DNA from: Candidatus Dependentiae bacterium
GTDB taxonomy: Bacteria; Babelota; Babeliae; Babelales; Vermiphilaceae
Direction: 5' to 3'
Assembly: GCA_040878395.1 (NCBI GenBank)
Contig: JBBDMI010000008.1
Location: 26,848 to 90,847, forward strand
Length of the DNA: 64,000 nt
Shown here: piece after piece, positions 34,645-42,287 of the stretch
Layout: each line of letters starts with the position of its first letter
Position numbering within the stretch: position 1 is the first letter of the stretch
The notes under the pieces: generated by a model
What the model was told of the DNA's origin: nothing
What the model saw: the letters and a program-made list of their open reading frames with translations, nothing else
The model's database searches: none
Translations under genes and position numbers: made by a program

Positions 34645-35796
34645 TCAATTATGGAACATGCGGTGATATAAATCAACATGTTGTGCAATCATTTGTTCAT
34701 TTTTAAAATCAGAAAGATCATCTTTGCATGCACTTAATTTTTGATAGGTGTCTTTTGTTTTGGTTAATTTGAGCATCCCATCAGCAAGTTTTTCCCAATT
34801 TTGTTGTTTGTATAACAAACCATTTTGACCATCTATAATAATATCTGCAATGCCGCCGGTGTTATAACTCAGTACCGGTAACTTTAGTAAACGTGCTTCG
34901 ACAATTGCGCATGGTAAACCCTCCCACAATGAGCTGAGTACAAATGCATGCCAATTGAGCATAAAGGGTGCTACTTTCTCTTGCCAGCCATGCAGTGTAA
35001 TAACATTAGTTAATGTGTGCTGTGCAATCCATTGTTCAATTTCATTGCGTAATATGCCATCGCCTATAATTTCCAGTCGGGTATGTTTATTTTTTTTGTG
35101 TACTTGTTCGAATGCTTTGAGTAGGTCAAATATATTTTTTTGTTTTTTAAAACATGCAATGGTGCCAAAAATGAATCGGTGTTTTTCGTCTGGAAAGTCG
35201 GTGCAGAGGCGAGCCGGCACATAAAATTGTTGCCAATCGATTGCGGCACGAATAATAGAATGTTTTTTTGCAAAATTGTGTAAACTTTGCATGCCGGTTT
35301 TTACATCTTGTGATGAAACGCACACAAAATGTGTTGTGATGAAACTGGTTAACCATTCGACGATTTTTATTGTAAAGCGAACAAAAGCTGGCTGATGATT
35401 ATGAAATGCAAATCCATGAATAGTGTGTACTCTTTTTTTTATACCCGCAAAAAATGCAGCCCATCTGCCAAGTAAGCCGGCTTTTGTACTATGGGTATGT
35501 ACAATTAAGTTAGGATATTTTTTTTTGAGAGTATGCAATTTTTTTATTAATACAAAGAAGCAATAGAGTTCTTTGAGTATGCCGGTTGCTTTTATTTCAC
35601 GTGTGAGTTCATCAAGTAAAAAAATATCAGAATCTTGTTTAACAATATGTGTGAGAGTGCCCTCTTTTCCTGAAATTAACATACTATGTATGTCATGTGT
35701 GCGAACACCATTAAGTAATGCTAAGCATACCTTTTGTGCACCACCGAGTTCCAATTTGGTTATGATATAAACAACATGTAATGTTTTGTGCTTCAT
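34645..35796 (-). CDS. GT4-family glycosyltransferase
   Basis: 383 aa, GT-B fold. Seen: LELGGAQKVCLALL near the N-terminus, HTHSTKAGLLGRWAA, GTIACFKKQKNIFDLL, and the donor-binding EGLPCAIVEARLLKLPVL with YNTGGIADII. Transfers a hexose or aminosugar in surface glycan synthesis. It lies 13 bp after the fused ATP-synthase c gene on the same strand and is probably cotranscribed, a combination with no obvious functional logic. Confidence 0.88.
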   Translation of the reverse strand: MKHKTLHVVYIITKLELGGAQKVCLALLNGVRTHDIHSMLISGKEGTLTHIVKQDSDIFLLDELTREIKATGILKELYCFFVLIKKLHTLKKKYPNLIVHTHSTKAGLLGRWAAFFAGIKKRVHTIHGFAFHNHQPAFVRFTIKIVEWLTSFITTHFVCVSSQDVKTGMQSLHNFAKKHSIIRAAIDWQQFYVPARLCTDFPDEKHRFIFGTIACFKKQKNIFDLLKAFEQVHKKNKHTRLEIIGDGILRNEIEQWIAQHTLTNVITLHGWQEKVAPFMLNWHAFVLSSLWEGLPCAIVEARLLKLPVLSYNTGGIADIIIDGQNGLLYKQQNWEKLADGMLKLTKTKDTYQKLSACKDDLSDFKNEQMIAQHVDLYHRMFHN

Positions 35797-35809
35797 TGTT
35801 CTTTCTTTT

Positions 35810-36769
35810 TTAGGTCAGGAGTATTAATGATATTGCAATCAAAAAGGTATAAATTGCACAAGTATCAATTAATCCTTGCGCAAACATACTTACTTTTGAA
35901 ATAGAACTATATAGTTCTGGTTTTAATGCAATTTGATGACAGGCTGCCGATGCTGTTTTGCCTGATGCAATACCGGGACCTAAAGTCCCAACGCCCATGC
36001 AAAATGCTGCACCAATGAATGCAATTCCGGAAAGCATTGTTGGTGTTGATGGAAGAATGATTAGCATAAGTGAAACCAAGAGTGCAAAGATCATTGGGGT
36101 TTCAATAATAGCTTGGCTAATAAAAGTAAAAGACATTAAATTATTATATGCATTGCGGTTAATGCCTAATCCGCGACATGCATGTTTTGCAAACACTGCT
36201 AAACCGATAGCAGGTCCGATACTGCCCAAACCGATACATAAGCCGGAGGCAACTAAGGTTAATGCTTCAGGTATGGTTGAGATATTGGCAGCTTGTGTAC
36301 GAATAAAAATGGCAATGATAAAACCAAAAATGATTGGTGTTTGAATAATCGATTGTGTGATGAGCATAAAGCGCAAAATTTTATCTGCAAAGAATGGTTG
36401 GCGTGCAATTGCCATACATGCTTCGCGTGCTGGAAATGACGAAGCAAGTCCGATGACAAGTCCGGATAGGCAAATAGCCAATGCAATACCAACTTCTGCG
36501 ATGCTTGTGGGTAATGTTTGCGATGCCCCTTTGCTGCCAAGCAATAAATAAAATGCAATAGTAACGCCCATGATTGCAGAAGTTTCGATGAGCGCGGTGC
36601 CTAAAATAGCAACACGTGCAATATCATTTTGTGCGCTTGGTTGTATGTCGATAGCTTTTAATGCAGCACGACTTGTTAAGCCTTCTCCTAGGCCAACACC
36701 TATAGAATTTACACCAACAGTTAATGCAATGGTGCCGTAATGTAAAAAATCACCAATATGTTCTGTCAT
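35810..36769 (-). CDS. atpE: ATP synthase c subunit, four-hairpin fusion
   Basis: 319 aa, about four times a normal c subunit. Four helical hairpins follow each other, each with the GxGxGPGxxxG-like first helix, polar loop and ion-site second helix. Second-helix sites are ALIETSAIMG (Glu62), SIIQTPIIFG (Gln143), AIIETPMIFA (Glu223) and GLIDTCAIYT (Asp302). Repeat 2 therefore lacks the carboxylate that carries the ion. Repeat 1 also has Glu29 at the position that aligns with Na+-type Gln32, recalling the two-carboxylate Na+ rotors. It overlaps atpB by 4 bp, as expected for an operon; the rotor role is inferred. Confidence 0.88.
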   Translation of the reverse strand: MTEHIGDFLHYGTIALTVGVNSIGVGLGEGLTSRAALKAIDIQPSAQNDIARVAILGTALIETSAIMGVTIAFYLLLGSKGASQTLPTSIAEVGIALAICLSGLVIGLASSFPAREACMAIARQPFFADKILRFMLITQSIIQTPIIFGFIIAIFIRTQAANISTIPEALTLVASGLCIGLGSIGPAIGLAVFAKHACRGLGINRNAYNNLMSFTFISQAIIETPMIFALLVSLMLIILPSTPTMLSGIAFIGAAFCMGVGTLGPGIASGKTASAACHQIALKPELYSSISKVSMFAQGLIDTCAIYTFLIAISLILLT

Positions 36770-37521
36770 GGTATACCTTCTTGTTCTTCAGGGAATTCAT
36801 GCGTAATTGCGGTTGATAAATAGGTGAGCGTAAGCATTGCAAATACAAATGCTTGAATAACTCCTTCAAAAATACCAAAAAAGAGGATAATAAGTAGATT
36901 TATGCCGGTAAATGAACCTAAAGCTTCTAACCATGGAGCGCCATAAATTATGCGAAAGTAGATTGCCGCAATGGTGGAGCCACCAAAAATATTACCAAAT
37001 AAACGGAATGACATGGATATAATAGTTGCGAGTTTACCAATAACATTAAGAGGAAGCATTAAGAAAAAGGGTGCAAAAAATTCTTTAATATAAGTTAAAA
37101 GTCCATGAGCTTTTATTGCGTATATTTGTACATATAAGAATGAGATAATGCCAAGTGCTAAGGTGGTATTGAGGTCTCGAGTTGGCTCTTCAGTTCCCGG
37201 TATAATTGAGATGCAGTTGCACAACACAATGTATATAAATAAGGATGCAACAAATGCGAAATGTTTTAATGAAAAAAAGCCGAGTGTTTGATCGACCATA
37301 TCTTTGAATGTCACAATAAATGACATAACAACATAGCGTAATATATCATCAGGATCGCGTTTAATAATTGAACGGATGCATATGCCGGTAACAAAAATTA
37401 TGGCAAGCACAATCCATGTATTAATTACTGTCGTGCGACTGATGTTAAAAAAAGCATTAGTATAACCAAATTGTGCAAGTGGTTGCCAATAATGCGTATC
37501 GAATAAATCAAAGCCTTCCAT
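36766..37521 (-). CDS. atpB: ATP synthase subunit a
   Basis: 251 aa, about six membrane helices. The stator half-channel subunit that passes H+ or Na+ to the c ring. Seen: the essential-Arg helix SFRLFGNIFGGS and the last helix GVIQAFVFAMLTLTYLSTA. Its ends overlap atpR-like (14 bp) and the fused c gene (4 bp), so the three are translated together. Peripheral-stalk and F1 genes are not in this window. Confidence 0.93.
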   Translation of the reverse strand: MEGFDLFDTHYWQPLAQFGYTNAFFNISRTTVINTWIVLAIIFVTGICIRSIIKRDPDDILRYVVMSFIVTFKDMVDQTLGFFSLKHFAFVASLFIYIVLCNCISIIPGTEEPTRDLNTTLALGIISFLYVQIYAIKAHGLLTYIKEFFAPFFLMLPLNVIGKLATIISMSFRLFGNIFGGSTIAAIYFRIIYGAPWLEALGSFTGINLLIILFFGIFEGVIQAFVFAMLTLTYLSTAITHEFPEEQEGIP

Positions 37522-37783
37522 GGGATATGGCCTTTTTGTGTAAAATGAACGTCCAGAATCCAGTAATAAAACATACCATGGTAAGTATAAAATGAATTTG
37601 ATCGGTTATCAATAGATAATAACATATCCCGGAAAACAAGCCGATGCGAATTAATGTTGGTATTAAAAAAGTTTGTATAACAGAATTATAGTGTTGTTCA
37701 GAAAAAAAAACTCTTCTTCGTTGTGTAACGAAGAAGAGTCCATATAAATAACCGATTAGTAAACCAAAGATGTAATGTAACAT
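37508..37783 (-). CDS. Small ATP-synthase-associated membrane protein (AtpR/AtpI-like)
   Basis: 91 aa with three transmembrane helices and a basic loop (TQRRRVFF). The order small-membrane protein, atpB, atpE matches both the AtpR-B-E block of N-ATPases and the AtpI-B-E block of ordinary F-ATPases. The TM1 pattern GLLIGYLYGLFF followed by LIRIGLFSGICYYLL favours AtpR, but this is not certain. Such proteins aid c-ring assembly or ion supply. A terminator-like hairpin lies inside codons ~16-28 (see separate entry). Confidence 0.6.
   Translation of the reverse strand: MLHYIFGLLIGYLYGLFFVTQRRRVFFSEQHYNSVIQTFLIPTLIRIGLFSGICYYLLITDQIHFILTMVCFITGFWTFILHKKAISHGRL
37702..37738 (-). terminator. Intrinsic terminator-like hairpin inside atpR-like coding sequence
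   Basis: On the minus strand, CTCTTCTTCGTT-ACAC-AACGAAGAAGAG forms a perfect 12-bp stem with a 4-base loop. It is followed at once by nine T. It begins 45 nt inside the coding sequence, and the bases encode LFFVTQRRRVFF. It has every feature of an intrinsic terminator, so transcription coming from the FolC-like gene could stop here unless a translating ribosome prevents folding. Confidence 0.75.
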
Positions 37784-37788
37784 GTTGT

Positions 37789-39198
37789 TTATAACTTTTT
37801 AGTTCCTTTGTTTTGCCAGTACTCTGCAAGCAATGATGAAGAACCTGCAACAACCACAAGGCCATTACGTTCATCAACAGAACTTTGAGCAAGTTCAAAT
37901 GCTTCTTTAAAGTTTTTAGCTGAGCGTGCTTTGATTTTCATGCTTTTAATGTCATTGGTTACTTTTTCAACATTCCATGATGCTGTGTTCATATCACCAG
38001 GTGCAGGTTTTACTGGGCATATAATGATATTTCCAGATGTTTTTTTGAAGAAGTAACGAAGCAATTTAAGGAATTCATCAAGCTCTAAGTCGGCGTTATT
38101 GCAGCCGATGATTAGGCTTAAGCCTTTAAGCGGACGTTTGTAATGCAACAAGCGAATGCCAAGAAGCAGATTTTTAAATGCATCAAGGTTGTTTGCATTA
38201 TCAAGTAATACGCTTGGTTTTTCTTTATCAAGCAGTTGGAATCGGCATGGCAATGAGTTTTCAGTTTCACTCCAGAATTGCTCGATGGTTTTTTTAGGAT
38301 TCAATTCAGCTTGGCGTTTCGCTTCTAATGTAGGGCGTCCACGTTGACCTTTTTGCTTTGCAAGAAGTGAATCAGTTTTTATTTTTTCTTGAGATGCAAA
38401 GTTATTGATGAAGATTTCACCAATTCTTTCTGCTAATGCAGCGCAACGGCCATGAAGTTGTTCAAACGGATAACTTAAGGTAGCCAGTTTACGAATAGGC
38501 ATAGCCCAAGTTCCACCTTTGCTTTCTGCAATTTCAAGCATAGTTTGTAAATTTAATTTACTTTGATCAGCTGAAATTACATGAGTATCTTTTTGCACAG
38601 TATGCAATATGCTTTTAAGAACCAATTTATTTTCTTCAGAATCAGGTTCTGTATTCATTGCGATACGTGTGATAGCAGAAATTTTAGGTGAGCAGATACC
38701 GGTAGTATAAAGAGGATCACCTTCATTTACTTCGCATAGAGCAACGTCAACTTTGTTTTTATAGAAATAGAGTAAAGCTGTCATGGTTAAAATATCCAAG
38801 GAATCAGCTTTAAGATTTTCAGCTTCTGCGCTATTTATAACTTCATTTGCTAAGTCAGTAAATGCTTTATTTGCAATAAAATCATTGTTGATGCAAAAAC
38901 GTTCATTGTAAGTTAGAACATGTGGTGCATAGAACATGCCCACTTTTAAACCTTCATCATCAAGAAGTTGAGCGGTAAAGTTCATAGTTAAACTTTTTCC
39001 ATTGCTTCCTGAGACAAAAATAGTATTAAGTTTTTTTGCAATAGAGCCAAGAGCTAAATCAAGCTTTTTAAGGCAAGAGACATGGTTGTCTTCTTTTTTA
39101 GACCAATTTTTGTCTAAAAATTCAATAAGCTCATTATAGCTTCTTTGTTTACCTACAGGTACAGCTCCTTTTGGCGACTGCTTGTTAATGTTTTTCAT
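37789..39198 (-). CDS. FolC-like Mur ligase family protein
   Basis: 469 aa. ATP-dependent amide ligase fold: P-loop VSGSNGKSL (64-69; GTNGKG in typical FolC), SPKISAITRIAMN, and the C-terminal domain LLDNANN, where FolC has DGAHN. A 40-residue insert around 271-310 is basic and contains KGQRGRP, an AT-hook-like string not expected in FolC. The protein may be a divergent folylpolyglutamate synthase or a ligase for another acid. Its stop lies 5 bp before the atpR-like start. Confidence 0.75.
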   Translation of the reverse strand: MKNINKQSPKGAVPVGKQRSYNELIEFLDKNWSKKEDNHVSCLKKLDLALGSIAKKLNTIFVSGSNGKSLTMNFTAQLLDDEGLKVGMFYAPHVLTYNERFCINNDFIANKAFTDLANEVINSAEAENLKADSLDILTMTALLYFYKNKVDVALCEVNEGDPLYTTGICSPKISAITRIAMNTEPDSEENKLVLKSILHTVQKDTHVISADQSKLNLQTMLEIAESKGGTWAMPIRKLATLSYPFEQLHGRCAALAERIGEIFINNFASQEKIKTDSLLAKQKGQRGRPTLEAKRQAELNPKKTIEQFWSETENSLPCRFQLLDKEKPSVLLDNANNLDAFKNLLLGIRLLHYKRPLKGLSLIIGCNNADLELDEFLKLLRYFFKKTSGNIIICPVKPAPGDMNTASWNVEKVTNDIKSMKIKARSAKNFKEAFELAQSSVDERNGLVVVAGSSSLLAEYWQNKGTKKL

Positions 39199-39395
39199 GG
39201 TATCTCCAACAAATGCTTTGTCTAATAAGCACCTTGAGTAATAAAATTATCTATTTGTATAAATTGATGTTTTACCCCCAGTTTCTTACTGAGTATAAAC
39301 ATATGCTACATATTTAAATATATACCACTGGCCAAAATTGTCAAACAATCAATAATTACTGCTTTGTGGGATCTTTTTTTACAAAAGAATAATGC

Positions 39396-39401
39396 TATAA
39401 T
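39396..39401 (+). promoter_or_regulatory. Candidate extended -10 element upstream of tsaC
   Basis: TGCTATAAT (TGnTATAAT) with no good -35, about 80 bp before the tsaC start. It would drive a leader of ~75 nt. AAGGAG precedes the ATG at 39481. Confidence 0.4.
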
Positions 39402-39480
39402 AGTAAGGAATGGCTTTATGATAGTATAAAACAAGGGGTGTTTTAGATGACAACGCCCATTTAAAGGAGTTCTTTGGTTT

Positions 39481-40092
39481 ATGGAATCAGAATTAAAGTG
39501 GTATATTCCTGCAGACTGTCTTTTACTTAAAAAGGCTGTTGAACAGGGGGATCTTTTTATTGGATCAACTGATACGGTATTGGGTTTAATGGGGGCAGTT
39601 TCGCCTGATACAATTAAAGAAATTGACAGTTTGAAACAAAGGAAAGAGAAGCCGTATCTTGTTCTAGTTGACTCAATTGAGAAAGTTTCAAAAATAGCAT
39701 ATGTAAAACCGCAGATAAAAAAGGGGCTTGAAGAGCTTTGGCCGGCTCCGGTTACCGTTATTTTACCTAAAAGCAAACTGGCGCCTTCATTTGTGGGCTC
39801 AGAACAGACGGTGGCAGTTCGAATTCCAAATCATTTAGGTTTATGTAGTATTATTAAAGATTTGCCTTATGGGCTACTTTCAACAAGTGCCAATATAAGT
39901 GGTGAGCCGGTGCCATATTCTTTCAGTGACGTATCGGATAGTATAAAAGAAGCGTTGAGATTTTATATTGAAGATGGACAAAAAGATATGAAGGCCTCTA
40001 CCATAATTGATTTAACCGGTGATACATTAAAGGTCATTCGTGAGGGAACTTATCCTATAGAAAAAATCGAAGCAATTTTTACAGATGTTTAG
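39481..40092 (+). CDS. tsaC: L-threonylcarbamoyladenylate synthase
   Basis: 203 aa, Sua5/YrdC family. Makes threonylcarbamoyl-AMP for the t6A modification of ANN-decoding tRNAs. Seen: the nucleotide-binding GSTDTVLGLMG, KQRKEKPYLVLV, LWPAPVTVILP and the STSANISGEPVP block. Length and motifs are those of the short TsaC type without the Sua5 C-terminal domain. Monocistronic, with its own leader. Confidence 0.92.
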   Translation: MESELKWYIPADCLLLKKAVEQGDLFIGSTDTVLGLMGAVSPDTIKEIDSLKQRKEKPYLVLVDSIEKVSKIAYVKPQIKKGLEELWPAPVTVILPKSKLAPSFVGSEQTVAVRIPNHLGLCSIIKDLPYGLLSTSANISGEPVPYSFSDVSDSIKEALRFYIEDGQKDMKASTIIDLTGDTLKVIREGTYPIEKIEAIFTDV

Positions 40093-40205
40093 AAATAATT
40101 CATCATGTTTAAATATCTCTATTACATATAAATGGTTCATTGAATATTTGATTCTTCATATTTGTTTGCTTTTAATGTTACCCTTAATACAAAAAGGGGG
40201 TTTTG

Positions 40206-40646
40206 ATGAAAAAAGGTTTCACACTTATTGAGTTAATGATTGTTGTGGCAATTATAGCATTTCTTGCTATGGTTTCGATTCCAAGTTTTAAAAAGTTTTT
40301 AGCAAAAGCAAAGCGCACTGAAGCACATATGAATTTAAGCTCTTTAGCAACAGCAGAAAAAATTTATTGGGCAGAGCATGGTGCTTATTCAAATGATTTG
40401 CAGGCAATCGGTTGGGAGCCTGAGGGCGAAATTCTTTATACCTATGGATTTCCCGGATCAGAAGGCAAAAATTATGTGACCGGTAAATTAGGGGCTTCAT
40501 CTTCGCATCTATCTGCAGCAAAAGCAAGTACAGAAGGGTTTGTTGTTGTGGCTGCAGGTGATATTGATGGAGATGGTGAAGTTGATGTAATTTCTATTGA
40601 TCAGAACAAAAAAATAGCTATCATCAAAGATGATTTGGCAAACTAG
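40206..40646 (+). CDS. Type IV pilin-like protein
   Basis: 146 aa from ATG 40206. A prepilin leader MKKG precedes FTLIELMIVVAIIAFLAM, the canonical cleavage site G/F and hydrophobic helix with Glu5. The globular head ends with GDIDGDGEVDVISIDQ, an Asp-rich loop like the calcium sites of pseudopilins and some pilins. It is convergent with the prepilin peptidase gene, overlapping by 4 bp. Forms part of a type IV pilus or type II secretion pseudopilus; no other pilus genes are in the window. Confidence 0.9.
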   Translation: MKKGFTLIELMIVVAIIAFLAMVSIPSFKKFLAKAKRTEAHMNLSSLATAEKIYWAEHGAYSNDLQAIGWEPEGEILYTYGFPGSEGKNYVTGKLGASSSHLSAAKASTEGFVVVAAGDIDGDGEVDVISIDQNKKIAIIKDDLAN

Positions 40647-41422
40647 TATTGCAAGTGGCTTATAATTTGTTCAATAGCATCATGCCATAAAACATAACTC
40701 ATAGCACCTAACGCCAAAAATGGGCCAAATGGAATTTTGACTTGTAGGTTTTTTCCGGCGATAAAAATATAGGCAATGCTGGTAATTGTACCGATCCAAG
40801 AGCCTATAAGTAAGGTAATAAAAATACCTTGTAAGCCAACAAATGCACCAATTAATGCAAGAAGGTCAAAGTCGCCTTCACCCATGCCTTGTTTTTTGGT
40901 AATTACATAAAAAACGTGAGCGACAAGAAATAGGGTCAAGTAACCAACAACAGAGCCTATAACGCTTTCTTGTAAAGTTAAAGGTAGCATATCCAAATAA
41001 CTGAGTGCATATGCACAGGGAATTAACCATAGTGTGGAGACTCGGCTAATAAGCATGTATTCAAGATCAGTGCGAATAATAACAATCAATGCAGAAAAAA
41101 AGAATGCATAGGCTGGAAAATAAGTTGGTTCAAAGTAGTATAACAATGTAAATGAAGCTGCAGTTAACAGCTCAATGAATGGGTATAGGAATGAGATAGG
41201 CTTTTTGCAGTTGCGGCATTTTGCTCGTAATAAAAGCCAAGAAAGTACAGGTATGTTGTCATACCATACAATAGTTTTTTTACAATGTGGGCAAAATGAT
41301 CTGGGAGCAACAATGCTTTTGTTGTGCATGAGGCGATATGCTACTACATTCAAGAATGAACCCCAAATGAATGATAATATTACTAAAAATAGTAAAGAAT
41401 CAATCACCGTCTTCTTGCTCAT
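40643..41422 (-). CDS. pilD: Prepilin peptidase/N-methyltransferase
   Basis: 259 aa. Cleaves and N-methylates prepilins. The N-terminal cysteine pairs CPHCKK and CRNCKK form the zinc site near the methyltransferase domain. The aspartyl protease aspartates are in IRTDLEY and GMGEGDFDLL. Eight or so helices. It probably processes the convergent pilin next door. It overlaps the end of pilin by 4 bp and the rbfA end by 23 bp. Confidence 0.92.
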   Translation of the reverse strand: MSKKTVIDSLLFLVILSFIWGSFLNVVAYRLMHNKSIVAPRSFCPHCKKTIVWYDNIPVLSWLLLRAKCRNCKKPISFLYPFIELLTAASFTLLYYFEPTYFPAYAFFFSALIVIIRTDLEYMLISRVSTLWLIPCAYALSYLDMLPLTLQESVIGSVVGYLTLFLVAHVFYVITKKQGMGEGDFDLLALIGAFVGLQGIFITLLIGSWIGTITSIAYIFIAGKNLQVKIPFGPFLALGAMSYVLWHDAIEQIISHLQY

Positions 41423-41777
41423 CAGTTTTTAATTGATCAAGTAGTGCATCTATTTGCAAATGTTTTTCAAAAGGAGCATCGTACTTGAACACCAATTGTG
41501 GTGTATATCGAGCATTAATTGATTGTGCAAGAGCTTTGCGCATTGAAGGTTTGTATAAAATTAAAAAGGGCAAAGTTTTTTCAAAATGTTCAACACCTTG
41601 TGTGGAGAAAAAAAAGAGTGTGCACATCGATTTATCTTTTGATAACTTTACTCGGTTAAGAGTGATATCTTTTAATCGATCATCATCCATGGTAATGCGT
41701 AAATAGAAATTTGATAGTTCACGCAAAAGCAAAGATTCTTTTTGCGCACGTTTAATGTCGGCTAAACTTTTTGCCAT
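41400..41777 (-). CDS. rbfA: 30S ribosome-binding factor A
   Basis: 125 aa. Binds the 30S platform and helps late 16S rRNA maturation. The KH-type fold pattern is visible: helix QKESLLLRELSNFYL, strand KDITLNRVKLSKDKSMCTLFF, and then the helix MRKALAQSINARYTPQLVF. The 3' end overlaps pilD by 23 bp, so translation is probably coupled. rpsU lies just upstream on the same strand. Confidence 0.88.
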   Translation of the reverse strand: MAKSLADIKRAQKESLLLRELSNFYLRITMDDDRLKDITLNRVKLSKDKSMCTLFFFSTQGVEHFEKTLPFLILYKPSMRKALAQSINARYTPQLVFKYDAPFEKHLQIDALLDQLKTDEQEDGD

Positions 41778-41892
41778 GAAATGCCCTTTAAGACAAAACT
41801 TTTTTATATGTATTCAACTATATTGTTAGAGTTACTGCTTTGTATAACTAATCGTTATATATACAGTGTTGAACAGATAAAAAAGTTATTTT

Positions 41893-42105
41893 TTATAGTA
41901 ATTTTAGGTATGCTCGGCGCATAAGATTATTTTTGATAGCACGAACCAAGCGTTTGCGACGTTTTTGTGTTTGAGGCTCAAAATAGACAAGACGCTTCAT
42001 ATCTCGCACTACACCTTCACGTTCAATCATTTTTTTTAATTTACGAAGGGCTTTATCAACATTAGTTGTTACTTGAACTTCGATGTTTGGCTTTTTCTTA
42101 GACAT
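41893..42105 (-). CDS. rpsU: 30S ribosomal protein S21
   Basis: 70 aa, highly basic. Binds near the anti-Shine-Dalgarno end of 16S rRNA. Sequence matches bS21 (ALRKLKKMIEREGVVRDMKR, then QKRRKRLVRAIKNNL). It is upstream of rbfA and pilD, and the gap of 115 bp may contain a promoter. Confidence 0.93.
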   Translation of the reverse strand: MSKKKPNIEVQVTTNVDKALRKLKKMIEREGVVRDMKRLVYFEPQTQKRRKRLVRAIKNNLMRRAYLKLL

Positions 42106-42287
42106 ATTGGTTTAAACCTTACCTTTCAGTATAATGAACATGGATATCACTTTTAAGATATTTTATTTGATTTACATGATTTTGTCTAGTATTTCGGAAT
42201 ATTTCATCTAATTAACTTAATCATGATGGTACTGTGACTTTATAGAGTAATTATTATCTTTTAAGTGTTTAAACAGCTTATAATAGA

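Noticed and set aside
39306..39776. 156-codon open frame on the minus strand
   Set aside because: It lies antisense to the first half of the well-supported tsaC gene and has no ribosome site or family match.
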